From positions 1 to 41,646 of the forward strand of contig DGJT01000035.1 of NCBI GenBank assembly GCA_002387565.1: a DNA stretch of 41,646 bases, given 5' to 3'. The translations under genes and the position numbers were made by a program. How positions within the stretch are numbered: position 1 is the first letter of the stretch; each line of letters begins with the position of its first letter. The notes below the pieces were generated by a model. That model was given only the letters and a program-made list of their open reading frames with translations. It was not told where the DNA came from and ran no database searches. Source of the DNA: Akkermansiaceae bacterium UBA4589 (GTDB lineage Bacteria; Verrucomicrobiota; Verrucomicrobiia; Verrucomicrobiales; Akkermansiaceae). This document shows, piece by piece, positions 30,301 through 37,598 of this stretch.

Positions 30301-30876
30301 CGCTTTGCCAGGTGCAGTTTTAGCAGAAAGAAACGCTTGTTTGATGGCTTTGGCGATTTTGGCTTCATTCCAAGGGACTACTTGACCATTACGGCGGATA
30401 ATTTGTGTGTTGATTTCATCCTTGATAGCAGGTTTTTGGAAGGATTCTTGGAAAACTAAAGCCTTGGCGATATGATGCTTACCTTGAGCGATAAGTCCTG
30501 TTTCAATGAGCGTATAAATATCTTGTTCTGAAAGCTCGAGTTCACTGACTTCGCTTGCTTTTCTAGCTAGTACGTCGGTGACGCTTTGAGTTAAGCCTTG
30601 TACGAGCGTGACGTTGTCATCACTAAAAATGGTATTTTGAGCTGTCTCGTCTTTGGCTAAATGCCAATCAACAATAGCGCAACCAATAGTTTGGGCAATA
30701 TCTTCACTGAGGAATGGTTGGATTTCATAACCACGATTAATGGTGATAGTTTGACTGATTTCTTTAGGTGTCGTGATACCTTGAGCCCAATTAAAACTCG
30801 GCTTGTCCGAGTTGGGGGTTAATACCATTTTTTTCAGCTTTAAATCTTCTTCAGGAGAGGCTATTTTTCTGTACAT
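27322..30876 (-). CDS. nrdA: Class I ribonucleotide reductase alpha subunit with N-terminal ATP cones
   Basis: This is the catalytic subunit that reduces ribonucleotides to deoxyribonucleotides, 1184 aa. The long N-terminus holds up to three ATP-cone modules (about 25-130 degenerate, 135-245 clear with IIRRNGQVVPWNEAKI…YYKVAESYILYRAERARI, 275-375), an arrangement known from chlamydial NrdA. The barrel domain carries the redox and radical cysteines (LSSCYLY, SSNLCTEI, TAVCNLGSV) and the substrate loops. The C-terminal redox shuttle is CESC at the end. Between the core (ending near residue 1055) and that tail lies an unusual linker of about 100 residues rich in Pro, Ala and Val. nrdB is 63 nt upstream. 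A TATAAT hexamer lies 4 nt before the ATG, so a second internal start of transcription is possible. Confidence 0.96.
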   Translation of the reverse strand: MYRKIASPEEDLKLKKMVLTPNSDKPSFNWAQGITTPKEISQTITINRGYEIQPFLSEDIAQTIGCAIVDWHLAKDETAQNTIFSDDNVTLVQGLTQSVTDVLARKASEVSELELSEQDIYTLIETGLIAQGKHHIAKALVFQESFQKPAIKDEINTQIIRRNGQVVPWNEAKIAKAIKQAFLSAKTAPGKAAHIAQVVTEKVAELGLATIEIEEVQDLVQETLMEFNYYKVAESYILYRAERARIRFAQKESTSIETESESDDVSDQESMVVLTSASGDTAFWDGSELRQRIAFAAKDLNLCLTNSEIEKELLRSVGNEISEKDLKNTIILNAKSLLEKDADFAFFSGRILLSYIYEEVLDWKVEQGLSGLILAHQQQFKPYLERCIEIERLHPSMLDGYDIEKMQSHLDPEADLNFDFLGVQTLYDRYLIVDKTGSKHVRLEVPQFFWMRVAMGIFRDEKPGEKEQFALDLYGLYKERRFCSSTPTLFNAGTLRSQLSSCYLYKVDDSIESIMQRGIAENAYLSKWAGGLGGSWTSVRGTGSHISGTNGDSQGVIPFLKLHNDQLVAVNQGGKRKGAGCAYLETWHNDIDDFLELRRNTGDERRRCHDMNTANWIPDLFMQRMEARQSWTLFRSNDVSDLHDLYGSAFKKRYEEYEAMAEEGKIWGRKLPAIDLWKRMLVMLFETGHPWITFKDPCNVRSPQDHVGVIHSSNLCTEITLNTSDEETAVCNLGSVILDNHLLADGSLDHAKLKETIKIAIRALDNVIDINFYPTEAARTSNTRHRPIGMGVMGVHAALLDKKVDFASQEAIEFNDEYMEAIAYYAYEASSDLAAERGEYSSYQGSKWQRGILPLDSLELLENERGQAIDVPHSFKMDWDALRAKIAKQGMRNSNVLAIAPTATISNIMGTTPCVEPYYKNLYVKSNLSGEFIVLNRHLVRDLKEVNLWNHDMREDLKYFDGELDYIEQIPQEIKNRYKTVFSIDYKYFIEAAARRQKWIDQSQSVNLFLAQPELSTLSKMYRLAWNLGLKTTYYLRTLQASNIEKSTGSQRSSTKALPEAAAAKAPVATPKPVAVTQPTPAPVVVPEPVAQPVPEPVAAAPAPEPTPVATAPAKKADFTPSVPKLPGTNVEVNPVPEAKPQTITSNEVTPEPIRNRDELPKPNSAMACSLDAMLNGGECESCQ

Positions 30877-30939
30877 AATTATTATATTTATCTTTGTTTT
30901 TAAGGCATAAAGAAACCAGATATTGGTTCTTTTGCTAGG

Positions 30940-32025
30940 TTATAGATCGTCATCACTTGGCATGACGAGCGCACTTGATTTTTGGTATTCAGTCACGCGA
31001 CCTTCAAAAAAGTTTTGTTCTTTTTTGATGTCGATCATTTCTGCCAACCAGGGGAACGGGTTTTCGATAGGTCCATTGAGCGGGTCTAAGCCGCAATTAA
31101 CCAAACGTCTATCTGCAATATGATCAATATATTGATCAAACTCTTGCAGAGAAAGTCCTACAGATGCTTTAGGCAAGCAATCGGCGATGAAGAGCTTCTC
31201 TAATCTTACGCCTTCTGCCATTGTGGCACGCAAGTCTTCTTGGAATTCAGGAGTCCAGATTTCTGGATTTTCTTCAATAAGAGAAAGGAAAAGGGACTTG
31301 AACAAATCAATGTGATTTGATTCATCACGGAGAGTGTAGCGGAACATCTGGCCGATACCTGGAAATTTATTTTGACGGTATAGAGAAAGAATCATGCCAA
31401 ATAAACCATAAAACTGAGTGCCCTCCATGACTTGACCAAAGAGGAACATATTTTTAGCCAAAGCTTGCTTGTTTTCAAGCTTAGTCATGTCCATGTCACG
31501 TCTAAGTGAGCGTGAATTATTAACTACAAAATTATTTTTTTCTTGGATAGTAGGAATGTCTTCAAACATGGCTTCACACTCATGTGGGTTGAGCCCAAGT
31601 GATGAAATCATGTATACGAGAGAGTCGGCATGGATATTTTCTTCGTGAGCATGACGACCAAGCACCATTTTCAGCTCAGGAGCGGTGATGAGCTCACGTG
31701 TTACATGTAATACGTTGTCACCAACGATACCTTCAGCAGCTGAGAAATAACCAATACCCATTTTGATAATCCAGCGCTCAGAATCAGAAATTTCATCACT
31801 ACGCCATTGCTCAACATCTTTTTGCATAGCGACATCCTCTGGTTCCCAGTGATTGGACTTCATATTTTTGTACAACTCATAAGCCCACTGGTATTTAAGA
31901 GGTAAAATATTGAAAAACATTGTATCTTTACCGTTAATAACGCTCTTTGCTTCAAAGGCTGCTTGCGCCTTATCTTCATCAAGGGTAAATGTACGGTTTC
32001 CAAGGGTGATTTCAATAGTGCTCAT
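30940..32025 (-). CDS. nrdB: Class Ic-like ribonucleotide reductase beta subunit lacking the radical tyrosine
   Basis: This is the metallocofactor subunit, 361 aa, of the ferritin-like fold. All six metal ligands are present and spaced as in Chlamydia R2c: Glu98 (AAEGIV), Glu129 and His132 (EENIHADSL), Glu201 (MEGTQFY), Glu235 and His238 (RDESNHID). The position of the stable tyrosyl radical (Tyr122 in E. coli, Phe127 in Chlamydia) is Leu136, codon CTC at 31618-31620. This places the protein in the tyrosine-less group for which a Mn/Fe cofactor is known in Chlamydia. The C-terminus carries Tyr residues for radical transfer (FFEGRVTEYQ). It is first in the nrdB-nrdA operon. The upstream region contains a good promoter and NrdR-box-like sites. 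Confidence 0.95.
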   Translation of the reverse strand: MSTIEITLGNRTFTLDEDKAQAAFEAKSVINGKDTMFFNILPLKYQWAYELYKNMKSNHWEPEDVAMQKDVEQWRSDEISDSERWIIKMGIGYFSAAEGIVGDNVLHVTRELITAPELKMVLGRHAHEENIHADSLVYMISSLGLNPHECEAMFEDIPTIQEKNNFVVNNSRSLRRDMDMTKLENKQALAKNMFLFGQVMEGTQFYGLFGMILSLYRQNKFPGIGQMFRYTLRDESNHIDLFKSLFLSLIEENPEIWTPEFQEDLRATMAEGVRLEKLFIADCLPKASVGLSLQEFDQYIDHIADRRLVNCGLDPLNGPIENPFPWLAEMIDIKKEQNFFEGRVTEYQKSSALVMPSDDDL

Positions 32026-32105
32026 ATTTTTATAAAGTAGGGTGTGTAAAAGTCTAAAAAAGACAAAAAAAGTCGGAATTTTCGATAAGAAAACTAACGA
32101 GACAC

Positions 32106-32133
32106 ATAATACCTATTTTCGACGCATTGACAA
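32106..32133 (-). promoter_or_regulatory. Candidate nrdB-nrdA promoter
   Basis: On the minus strand, TTGTCA (32128-32133), 16 nt, TATTAT (32106-32111). The predicted transcript begins near 32099, giving a leader of about 75 nt. A weaker alternative (TTAGAC-N17-TATAAA) ends 3 nt before the nrdB ATG. Confidence 0.5.
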
Positions 32134-32140
32134 CGCTTAT

Positions 32141-32204
32141 TTACAGCATGTAGTCTCCTTATTTTTTAAGTAATACTACATGTGGTATTTTTCATATGTA
32201 GTAA
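32141..32204 (-). promoter_or_regulatory. NrdR-box-like operator array upstream of nrdB
   Basis: Three sites share the core CwA-A|T-TwG of the NrdR box (acaCwAtATaTwGtgt). They are ttACAGCATGTAGTct (32141-32156), atACTACATGTGGTat (32173-32188) and a half-matching ttttcATATGTAGTaa (32189-32204). The centres of the first two are 32 bp apart, three helical turns, as is typical for paired NrdR boxes; the third follows after 16 bp. They lie directly upstream of the -35 hexamer of the candidate nrdB promoter. The similarity is seen; NrdR control is inferred. Confidence 0.6.
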
Positions 32205-32280
32205 AAAAATGAAATAACGTTATTTCAAGCGTTTCACGTTGGTAAAATGAAAATTCTAGTAGGCAAAAAAATATTTTTTT

Positions 32281-32440
32281 ATACGGTTGGGGAATACGGA
32301 GTTTTTTTGTCCTAAAATAGTCAATAAAACCGCTAGCCTTTATAGTGGCTTAATTAGCTGTTATTCCCACCTCAATAAGACGAATTATTGAGGGGCTGGA
32401 CTTTAAACAGCCCCTAAGCTCTGTGGCTTAGGTTTTTTCG
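32281..32440 (+). ncRNA. Candidate structured RNA ending in an intrinsic terminator
   Basis: This gene-free stretch is strongly folded on the plus strand. A long-range stem pairs GGGAATA (32290-32296) with TATTCCC (32362-32368) and encloses a hairpin CCGCTA/TAGTGG. Then come three hairpins: CCTCAATAA/TTATTGAGG (32370-32393), AGGGGCTG/CAGCCCCT (32391-32415) and CCTAAGC/GCTTAGG (32413-32432). The last is followed by six T residues, a terminator in the plus direction only. Neighbouring arms overlap, so alternative folds are possible. Both flanking genes are on the minus strand, so the terminator serves neither. No clear promoter was found upstream (AT-rich 32204-32280 with a 14-bp palindrome AAATAACGTTATTT at 32212-32225). 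It does not match 6S, tmRNA, SRP or RNase P RNA as far as I can judge. Confidence 0.4.
32413..32438 (+). terminator. Plus-strand intrinsic terminator
   Basis: A 7-bp stem CCTAAGC / GCTTAGG with loop TCTGTG is followed by TTTTTT. It points away from nrdB and towards the 3' end of the oppositely oriented M3 peptidase gene, so it ends a plus-strand transcript that no annotated gene supplies. Confidence 0.65.
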
Positions 32441-32455
32441 CATAACAAATAAGCA

Positions 32456-34531
32456 TTACTTAATACCTAGCTTTTCTTGAAAGGGTTTGAATGATCGTTC
32501 ACGACCGAGGAAGTTTGTGATGGACTCGTTAATGTCAATAGTATCACCTACTTCAAAAATAGTTTTGCGCAATTTCATGCCTAGTTCTGGGTTGATGTAA
32601 TCAGTTTTGGCAAACTCTGAAGCCATGTCAGCAGCAATCACATCAGACCATGCGTAGCCGTAGTAACTGGCATCATAACCCATGAGATGACCAAAACCAC
32701 AGATAAAGGAGCTGTTTTCTGGTTGCTTGAGATTGTAATTATCAAACAAAATCTGGTTGGTGAGTTCGGTGAGTTCTTGCCCGTTTTCATAAGTGTAGCC
32801 CTTTTGATGTAGGGTAAAGTCAACACGTGCATAACCCACTTGGCGGGCATATTGAGTACCCATAAAGGCTTGTTCAGACGCCTTGAGGCTGATGAGGTAT
32901 TCTTCGGGAATACTTTCTCCTGTTTGCCAGTGTTTAGCAAACCTATCAAGAACTGCTTTTTCTTTGACCCAGTATTCTAGGACCTGTGAGGGAGCTTCGA
33001 CAAAGTCTCTAGGAACGCTAGTACCAGAGAATCTTCCATAAGGAGCTTGAGTGAGCACACTATGTAAAACGTGACCAAATTCATGGAATAGGGTTTCAAC
33101 TTCTCCAATTGAGAGCAGTGAGGGCTGATCTCCTAGTGGAGGTGAGAAGTTACAAATAAGAGCCACAGTGGGGCGTTGTTGCTGACCTGCATAATTCACT
33201 CGAGCATCAATAATACCAAATTGAGCAAAGTGGTTGTACTTGCCTTCACGTGGGTAGAGGTCGAGGTAAAACAAGCCGAGAGTTTGCTGACTCTGTGCGT
33301 CTGAGATGGTGTGGAGCGTCACTCCTTCACTCCAAGGATTAGGGTTCTCAATTTGCTCAATTTTAATGCCAAAGAGCAGTTCGTAGAGTTCAAACATGCC
33401 TTGTAATGAAGCATCCATGGAAAAATAGTTTTTCAGAATCTGAGAGTCAAACTGGTAATGCTCTTTTAAATAGAGTTGTTTGTAATAACTCACATCCCAA
33501 AGTGCAAAAGGTTGACTGCTGTTTTTTGCTTTAAGGTCGATGAGGAGCTGCTGCTCTTGTTTAAGTTTTGGTTGAACAGCTACGGCTAAATCATCAAGAA
33601 AGCTAAGTACTGTTTCTGGGGTTTTAGCCATGCGGTCAGCGACTTTGTAGGCGGCCCATGTTTCGTAACCTAAAATAGAAGCAAAAGCCTGGCGCTTTTG
33701 TAATATAGTGAACAGGAGTTCTTCATTTTTATCTTTGGCGAGTGATGAGCGTGCTGTAGAAAATTGTTTGCGCAAGGATTCATCTTGAGCATAAGTGATG
33801 ACTTGGCGGTAGTGAGGGTTTTGGTTGGCATACAGGGTTACTTGCTCTTTGTTAGTTTCTTCGTTGAAAGTTTTAGGCAATGAGTCTAAAAAGTCCTGAG
33901 GAATGCCAGTAAGTTGTTTGATGTCCACTGTGATAGGCAGCTGCGTCTCACGGATGTTCTTTCTAAATAAGCTGGTGAGTTCACTGAGCTCTTGTTGCAG
34001 GGTTTGGAGTTGCTGTTGTTTATCTTTGGGTAGGTGTAAACCAATGCGTTTGTAGTCATTGAGAATATCATCAGCTAAACGTTGTTTGAGAGGAGGTAGA
34101 GGCTCATCAAGTTGATCAAGATAAGCTTTGGTTTTTAAATAAATATCCTCACGATAAGCTTCAGCTAAAAGAAATTGCTCAAATTCAAGTGAGGTTTTAT
34201 CAGCTTGTTCGCGTAGGTTGGCTTGAGGAAAGGCATTTTCCACAATGCCAAGCACACCAAATAAATCCCCAGCTTGGCTACCTAAATCCTCAAGCATTAA
34301 AATAGTGTTTTTAAAAGTTAGACTCTCATTATCTAGCGCTAACCAAGTACCTATACGTTCGTGATAATAAGCTAAAAAGTCACTGTAACGTTGCTTAATT
34401 TCTGCCTCTGATTGAGGGAATTGAGGCTGAGTGAGAATTATCTCATTAGTTTTGGCTAATAGCGAAAGGTTGAAAAAACCAATGAAGAAGATAAAGAAGA
34501 GAGATTGTTTCATGCTGATTATGTGGTTCAA
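32456..34531 (-). CDS. M3 family zinc oligopeptidase, exported
   Basis: This metallopeptidase of the M3 family (oligopeptidase A / dipeptidyl carboxypeptidase type) cleaves short peptides and has 691 aa. The zinc motif is HEFGH at residues 483-487 within EVETLFHEFGHVLHSVL. Further family marks are GLFYLDLYPREGKYNHFAQFG, APSQVLEYW (third ligand Glu region) and GFGHLMGYDASYYGYAWSDVIAADM. Unlike cytoplasmic members it begins with a hydrophobic leader (KQSLFFIFFIGFFNLSLLA), a likely signal peptide, so it should act in the periplasm. The start may be 34531 or the in-frame ATG at 34513, which gives a more usual signal peptide. It begins 5 nt after the stop of the delta'-like gene, so the two are likely co-transcribed. 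Confidence 0.92.
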   Translation of the reverse strand: MNHIISMKQSLFFIFFIGFFNLSLLAKTNEIILTQPQFPQSEAEIKQRYSDFLAYYHERIGTWLALDNESLTFKNTILMLEDLGSQAGDLFGVLGIVENAFPQANLREQADKTSLEFEQFLLAEAYREDIYLKTKAYLDQLDEPLPPLKQRLADDILNDYKRIGLHLPKDKQQQLQTLQQELSELTSLFRKNIRETQLPITVDIKQLTGIPQDFLDSLPKTFNEETNKEQVTLYANQNPHYRQVITYAQDESLRKQFSTARSSLAKDKNEELLFTILQKRQAFASILGYETWAAYKVADRMAKTPETVLSFLDDLAVAVQPKLKQEQQLLIDLKAKNSSQPFALWDVSYYKQLYLKEHYQFDSQILKNYFSMDASLQGMFELYELLFGIKIEQIENPNPWSEGVTLHTISDAQSQQTLGLFYLDLYPREGKYNHFAQFGIIDARVNYAGQQQRPTVALICNFSPPLGDQPSLLSIGEVETLFHEFGHVLHSVLTQAPYGRFSGTSVPRDFVEAPSQVLEYWVKEKAVLDRFAKHWQTGESIPEEYLISLKASEQAFMGTQYARQVGYARVDFTLHQKGYTYENGQELTELTNQILFDNYNLKQPENSSFICGFGHLMGYDASYYGYAWSDVIAADMASEFAKTDYINPELGMKLRKTIFEVGDTIDINESITNFLGRERSFKPFQEKLGIK

Positions 34532-34536
34532 TTGAT

Positions 34537-35661
34537 TTAGGATAGCGCTTTAAGAAAACCACTTTCCAGAGTGAGAGTTTCTTGTGCATTTGTTTTAAGA
34601 TGGTTTTCTAGTTCTTCAAAATGGTTGTAACGTTTGAGTAGCGATTCGAGGGTGATATCTGCTAAATCGTCACGGTAGTCTTGATGTGTTTGTAAAGGGT
34701 TTTGGTTGGTAAGTGTTTGGGCTTCCTCGTCGATGATTTGGTAGCTAGATGGGCTTTGTCCTGCTTGCTGTAAAATAAGTTCACCCAACCAGTATTGGCA
34801 GAGCTGAATCAGTTGAGTGCGTTCTTCTAAATAAAGAGCTTCGATGAGAGCCTCTAGTTTGGTTTCTTCATCTTTAACCCATGTTTTATAAGTGGCATCA
34901 CTGTAATCTTTGGTATCTGATTTAAATTGGGCTTCTTGCTCTTTGGTAATTAAGGCTTTGCGCTCTGCAAGTAAATTTTGGAAATATCGTTGCGCTATGA
35001 TGGCTTGGACTTCATCGCTAAAGTCAGTTTTGAGCGTCATTTCGAGGGCAGGAATGAGCTCTAGTTGCCAATCATGGATTTGTGGTTGACCTTGATCACT
35101 AATGGGAAGAACGAGGCAACGCGAACGAGTGGTAGGTAGGAGCTGATGTAATTCAGAGCTAAGCAAAATTAAGTAACAGCCTTGCGGGGGTTCCTCTAAA
35201 GTTTTTAGAAAGGCATTTTGAGCCTCTACAGTCATTCTGTCAGCATCTTTGATGATGGCGACTTTGGCTTGGTGTTGAGCGCTTTTTTGTGAGAAGAACT
35301 GTTCTAATTCTCGAATAGAATCGATTTTGATTTTGCGAGACTTAGAAGCAGGTGTAACAACTCGTACAAACTCACTGCTTTGAACGATGCCGAGCTCTTC
35401 TGTTGTAACTGCTGAGGTCGTAGCCGCTTCTGGTTCTTCTGCGAGACTTAAATCAATGGGTTCATCCCAACCAAGATCATCAAGTAAGCCGCCTCCCGCA
35501 AGTGCCTCCTGCGCTGAATCAATCATATAATCACATAGCTGAGATGCTAGAGTCTCCTGTGCAGACTTAGACTGACTCGTGATAAGTAAGGCGTGTGGTA
35601 AACGCTGCTTATCATAAGCATCACTGAGTTTTGAGAGGAGGAAGGAAGCTTGATGACTCAT
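34537..35661 (-). CDS. holB: DNA polymerase III delta'-like subunit
   Basis: This 374-aa clamp-loader type AAA+ protein is related to the delta' subunit of the replicative polymerase. The region KIKIDSIRELEQFFSQKSAQHQAKVAIIKDADRMTVEAQNAFLKTLEEPPQGCYLILLSS, followed by LLPTTRSRCLVLPI, is the family hallmark (sensor-1 and the SRC motif). The N-terminus (LPHALLITSQSKSAQETLASQL) sits where Walker A would be, but the motif is absent, as expected for an ATPase-inactive delta'. No zinc-binding cysteine cluster is seen. An acidic, low-complexity insertion (about 55-95) is poorly conserved. The M3 peptidase gene follows after 5 nt, and malic enzyme lies 22 nt upstream on the same strand. Confidence 0.8.
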   Translation of the reverse strand: MSHQASFLLSKLSDAYDKQRLPHALLITSQSKSAQETLASQLCDYMIDSAQEALAGGGLLDDLGWDEPIDLSLAEEPEAATTSAVTTEELGIVQSSEFVRVVTPASKSRKIKIDSIRELEQFFSQKSAQHQAKVAIIKDADRMTVEAQNAFLKTLEEPPQGCYLILLSSELHQLLPTTRSRCLVLPISDQGQPQIHDWQLELIPALEMTLKTDFSDEVQAIIAQRYFQNLLAERKALITKEQEAQFKSDTKDYSDATYKTWVKDEETKLEALIEALYLEERTQLIQLCQYWLGELILQQAGQSPSSYQIIDEEAQTLTNQNPLQTHQDYRDDLADITLESLLKRYNHFEELENHLKTNAQETLTLESGFLKALS

Positions 35662-35683
35662 AAAAAAAGTTCACACTAAAAAG

Positions 35684-37486
35684 TTAATACGTTGGATCGT
35701 ACATAATACTCTTAATATACTCTGTAAGGTTAGCTGGTCTTTCGAGTTGAGCAATACCTAATTCGTAGGCTTTTTCTGCAACTGCTGTAGCAATCGCCAA
35801 AGACATCGAGCGAATTTCCTCAAGAGGGGGATAAATAGAGCCATGTTCCAAGTCCTGCTCATCAACTTGATAGGCCAAAGCTCTTGCTGCCGTGAAAAAA
35901 AGCTCGTCAGGAATCGTGCGAGCCTGACAAGCTAAGGCTCCTAAGCCAATACCAGGGAAGACATAGGCATTGTTGCCTTGTCTAGGGTGGAATACTCGCA
36001 CATTTTTAGCGTTACTGCCGCCATTGTCGAGCTGTCGTGGTGCTCGAGTAGCGTCATCTACACTGTGCTCCACGTTCTCTCCAATAGCGTCAGTACCATC
36101 TAAAACTGAGCGAGTATGGGTTAGAGAAACATTTTTAGCGTTACTGCCGTCATTGTCGAGCTGTCGTGGTGCTCGAGTAGTATTGTTTTCTTCATGATAT
36201 TCAACAGGGTCAAATGGGCTTCCACTGGCAAATATAGCTCGACCATGGCTCCATTGGTAGGCTTCTGCTGCTGTGCATTCGGCTTTGGAAGTAGGATTAG
36301 ACAGGGCAAAAATAATAGGGCGCTCATTGACAGTACTCATAGCTTCGACAATACTTTGAGTAAAGCTACCTGGTGCACCAGTAGCGCCAATAATAGCATG
36401 TGGTTGGTGAGTGGCGATGGCTTCTTCAATACTCATGTTTTCGATATCATGAGCAAAAGGTAGGTTAAAATCTTGTAAGCCAGGGTTTTGTGGGTTGATG
36501 AGCCCTTCTTTATTAAAGAACCAGAAGCGTTGGCGAGCTTCGCTGAGGCTGATCCCTTCTGCTTGGAGAGCTGAGACAATGATATTAGCCATGCCAGTTG
36601 AGGCAGAGCCGGCACCTAAGAATAAAATTTTCAAATCAGCAAAATCAACTCCTGAAATACGATGCGCGGCGTAGAGTCCAGCAAGAGCCACTGAGCCTGT
36701 ACCTTGGATATCATCATTGAAGCATAAGATATTATTTTGGTATTTTTTGAGGAGTTTGAATGCCTTGGGAGCTAAAAAGTCTTCGAACTGAATCAGCGCT
36801 TTGGGGAACTTGTCTTGAACGGCCTGAATAAATTCATCCATCAGCTCAAAATAAGCTTCATCGTCAATGCGAGGGTGAGGGTAACCTAGATAGAGAGGGT
36901 CGTGACGCAGCTCTTCATTATTAGTACCAATATCAAACATGACAGGTAAACAGTGCCTAGGGTCAATGCCTGCACAAGCCGAGTATAGTGCGAGTTTGCC
37001 AATAGGTATACCCATGCCATTGGCTCCTAAATCGCCTAGGCCTAAAATGCGTTGTCCATCGGTAATCACAATAGTGCGAATGTCGTCTTCTTTCCAGTTA
37101 TCGAGCATGGAGTGTATATGGCCTTTGTCATTAGGGTTGATATAAAACCCTTTGGCTTGGCGGAAATTTTGCGAGAACTCCTTGCATGCTTGGCCTACGG
37201 TAGGGGTATAAATCAAGGGCATAATCTCTTGAATATGCTCAATGATTAGCTGGTAATAGAGCCTCTCATTGCGGTCTTCTAGTTGAGAGAGGAATATGTA
37301 ACGCTCTATATCTGAGTTTTTGCGTTCGAGATTATTAAGCACACGTTTAATTTGCAATTGTTGTGTGCTAGTCGCAAATGGGAGTAAGCCTCTTAAGCCT
37401 AATTTTTCCCGCTCTTCATGACTAAATGCCAATGACTTATTGAGTGCAGGATCATGGAGAATCTCGAAATTACTTTTGTGCGACAT
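35684..37486 (-). CDS. NAD-type malic enzyme with an in-frame repeat insertion
   Basis: This oxidative decarboxylase converts malate to pyruvate and is of the large (MaeA/plant/animal) type. The start is put at ATG 37486 (MSHKSNFEILHDP), giving 600 aa. The ATG at 37528 would add a 14-residue hydrophobic leader not typical of the family. Seen are the malic N-domain with MPLIYTPTVGQAC and TDGQRILGLGDLGANGMGIPIGKL, the metal site FEDF and CFNDDIQGTG, the NAD fold LGAGSASTGMA, and ALSNPTSKAECTAAEAY…GRAIFASGSPFDPVEY. Normally about 9 residues separate VEY from GNNAYVFPGIGLG. Here about 73 do, because two copies of a repeated peptide (TRAPRQLDN-x-GSNAKNV) have been inserted in frame. The frame is intact, so an active enzyme with a surface loop is plausible. 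Confidence 0.93.
   Translation of the reverse strand: MSHKSNFEILHDPALNKSLAFSHEEREKLGLRGLLPFATSTQQLQIKRVLNNLERKNSDIERYIFLSQLEDRNERLYYQLIIEHIQEIMPLIYTPTVGQACKEFSQNFRQAKGFYINPNDKGHIHSMLDNWKEDDIRTIVITDGQRILGLGDLGANGMGIPIGKLALYSACAGIDPRHCLPVMFDIGTNNEELRHDPLYLGYPHPRIDDEAYFELMDEFIQAVQDKFPKALIQFEDFLAPKAFKLLKKYQNNILCFNDDIQGTGSVALAGLYAAHRISGVDFADLKILFLGAGSASTGMANIIVSALQAEGISLSEARQRFWFFNKEGLINPQNPGLQDFNLPFAHDIENMSIEEAIATHQPHAIIGATGAPGSFTQSIVEAMSTVNERPIIFALSNPTSKAECTAAEAYQWSHGRAIFASGSPFDPVEYHEENNTTRAPRQLDNDGSNAKNVSLTHTRSVLDGTDAIGENVEHSVDDATRAPRQLDNGGSNAKNVRVFHPRQGNNAYVFPGIGLGALACQARTIPDELFFTAARALAYQVDEQDLEHGSIYPPLEEIRSMSLAIATAVAEKAYELGIAQLERPANLTEYIKSIMYDPTY
36000..36051. repeat. Coding repeat copy 1 inside malic enzyme
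   Basis: A 52-bp sequence is repeated at 36129-36180 with one mismatch (C at 36021, T at 36150). The copies are 129 bp (43 codons) apart, in the same frame and orientation. Each contains the perfect inverted repeat TCGAGC / GCTCGA with a 9-nt loop. Confidence 0.95.
36129..36180. repeat. Coding repeat copy 2 inside malic enzyme
   Basis: This is the second copy of the 52-bp sequence at 36000-36051. On the minus strand it encodes TRAPRQLDNDGSNAKNV; the other copy encodes the same with Gly for the second Asp. Both copies and the 77 bp between them form an insertion of about 195 bp relative to ordinary malic enzyme genes. Confidence 0.95.
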
Positions 37487-37598
37487 ATGCGACCTAAGGT
37501 AGGATAAATGAGTGCAGATATAAAGCAAAATTAATGAGATTTACACAGAGGAGCATTGACATTTAGGGGTTCACGTTTCATTTTTTGCGCTTACAACT

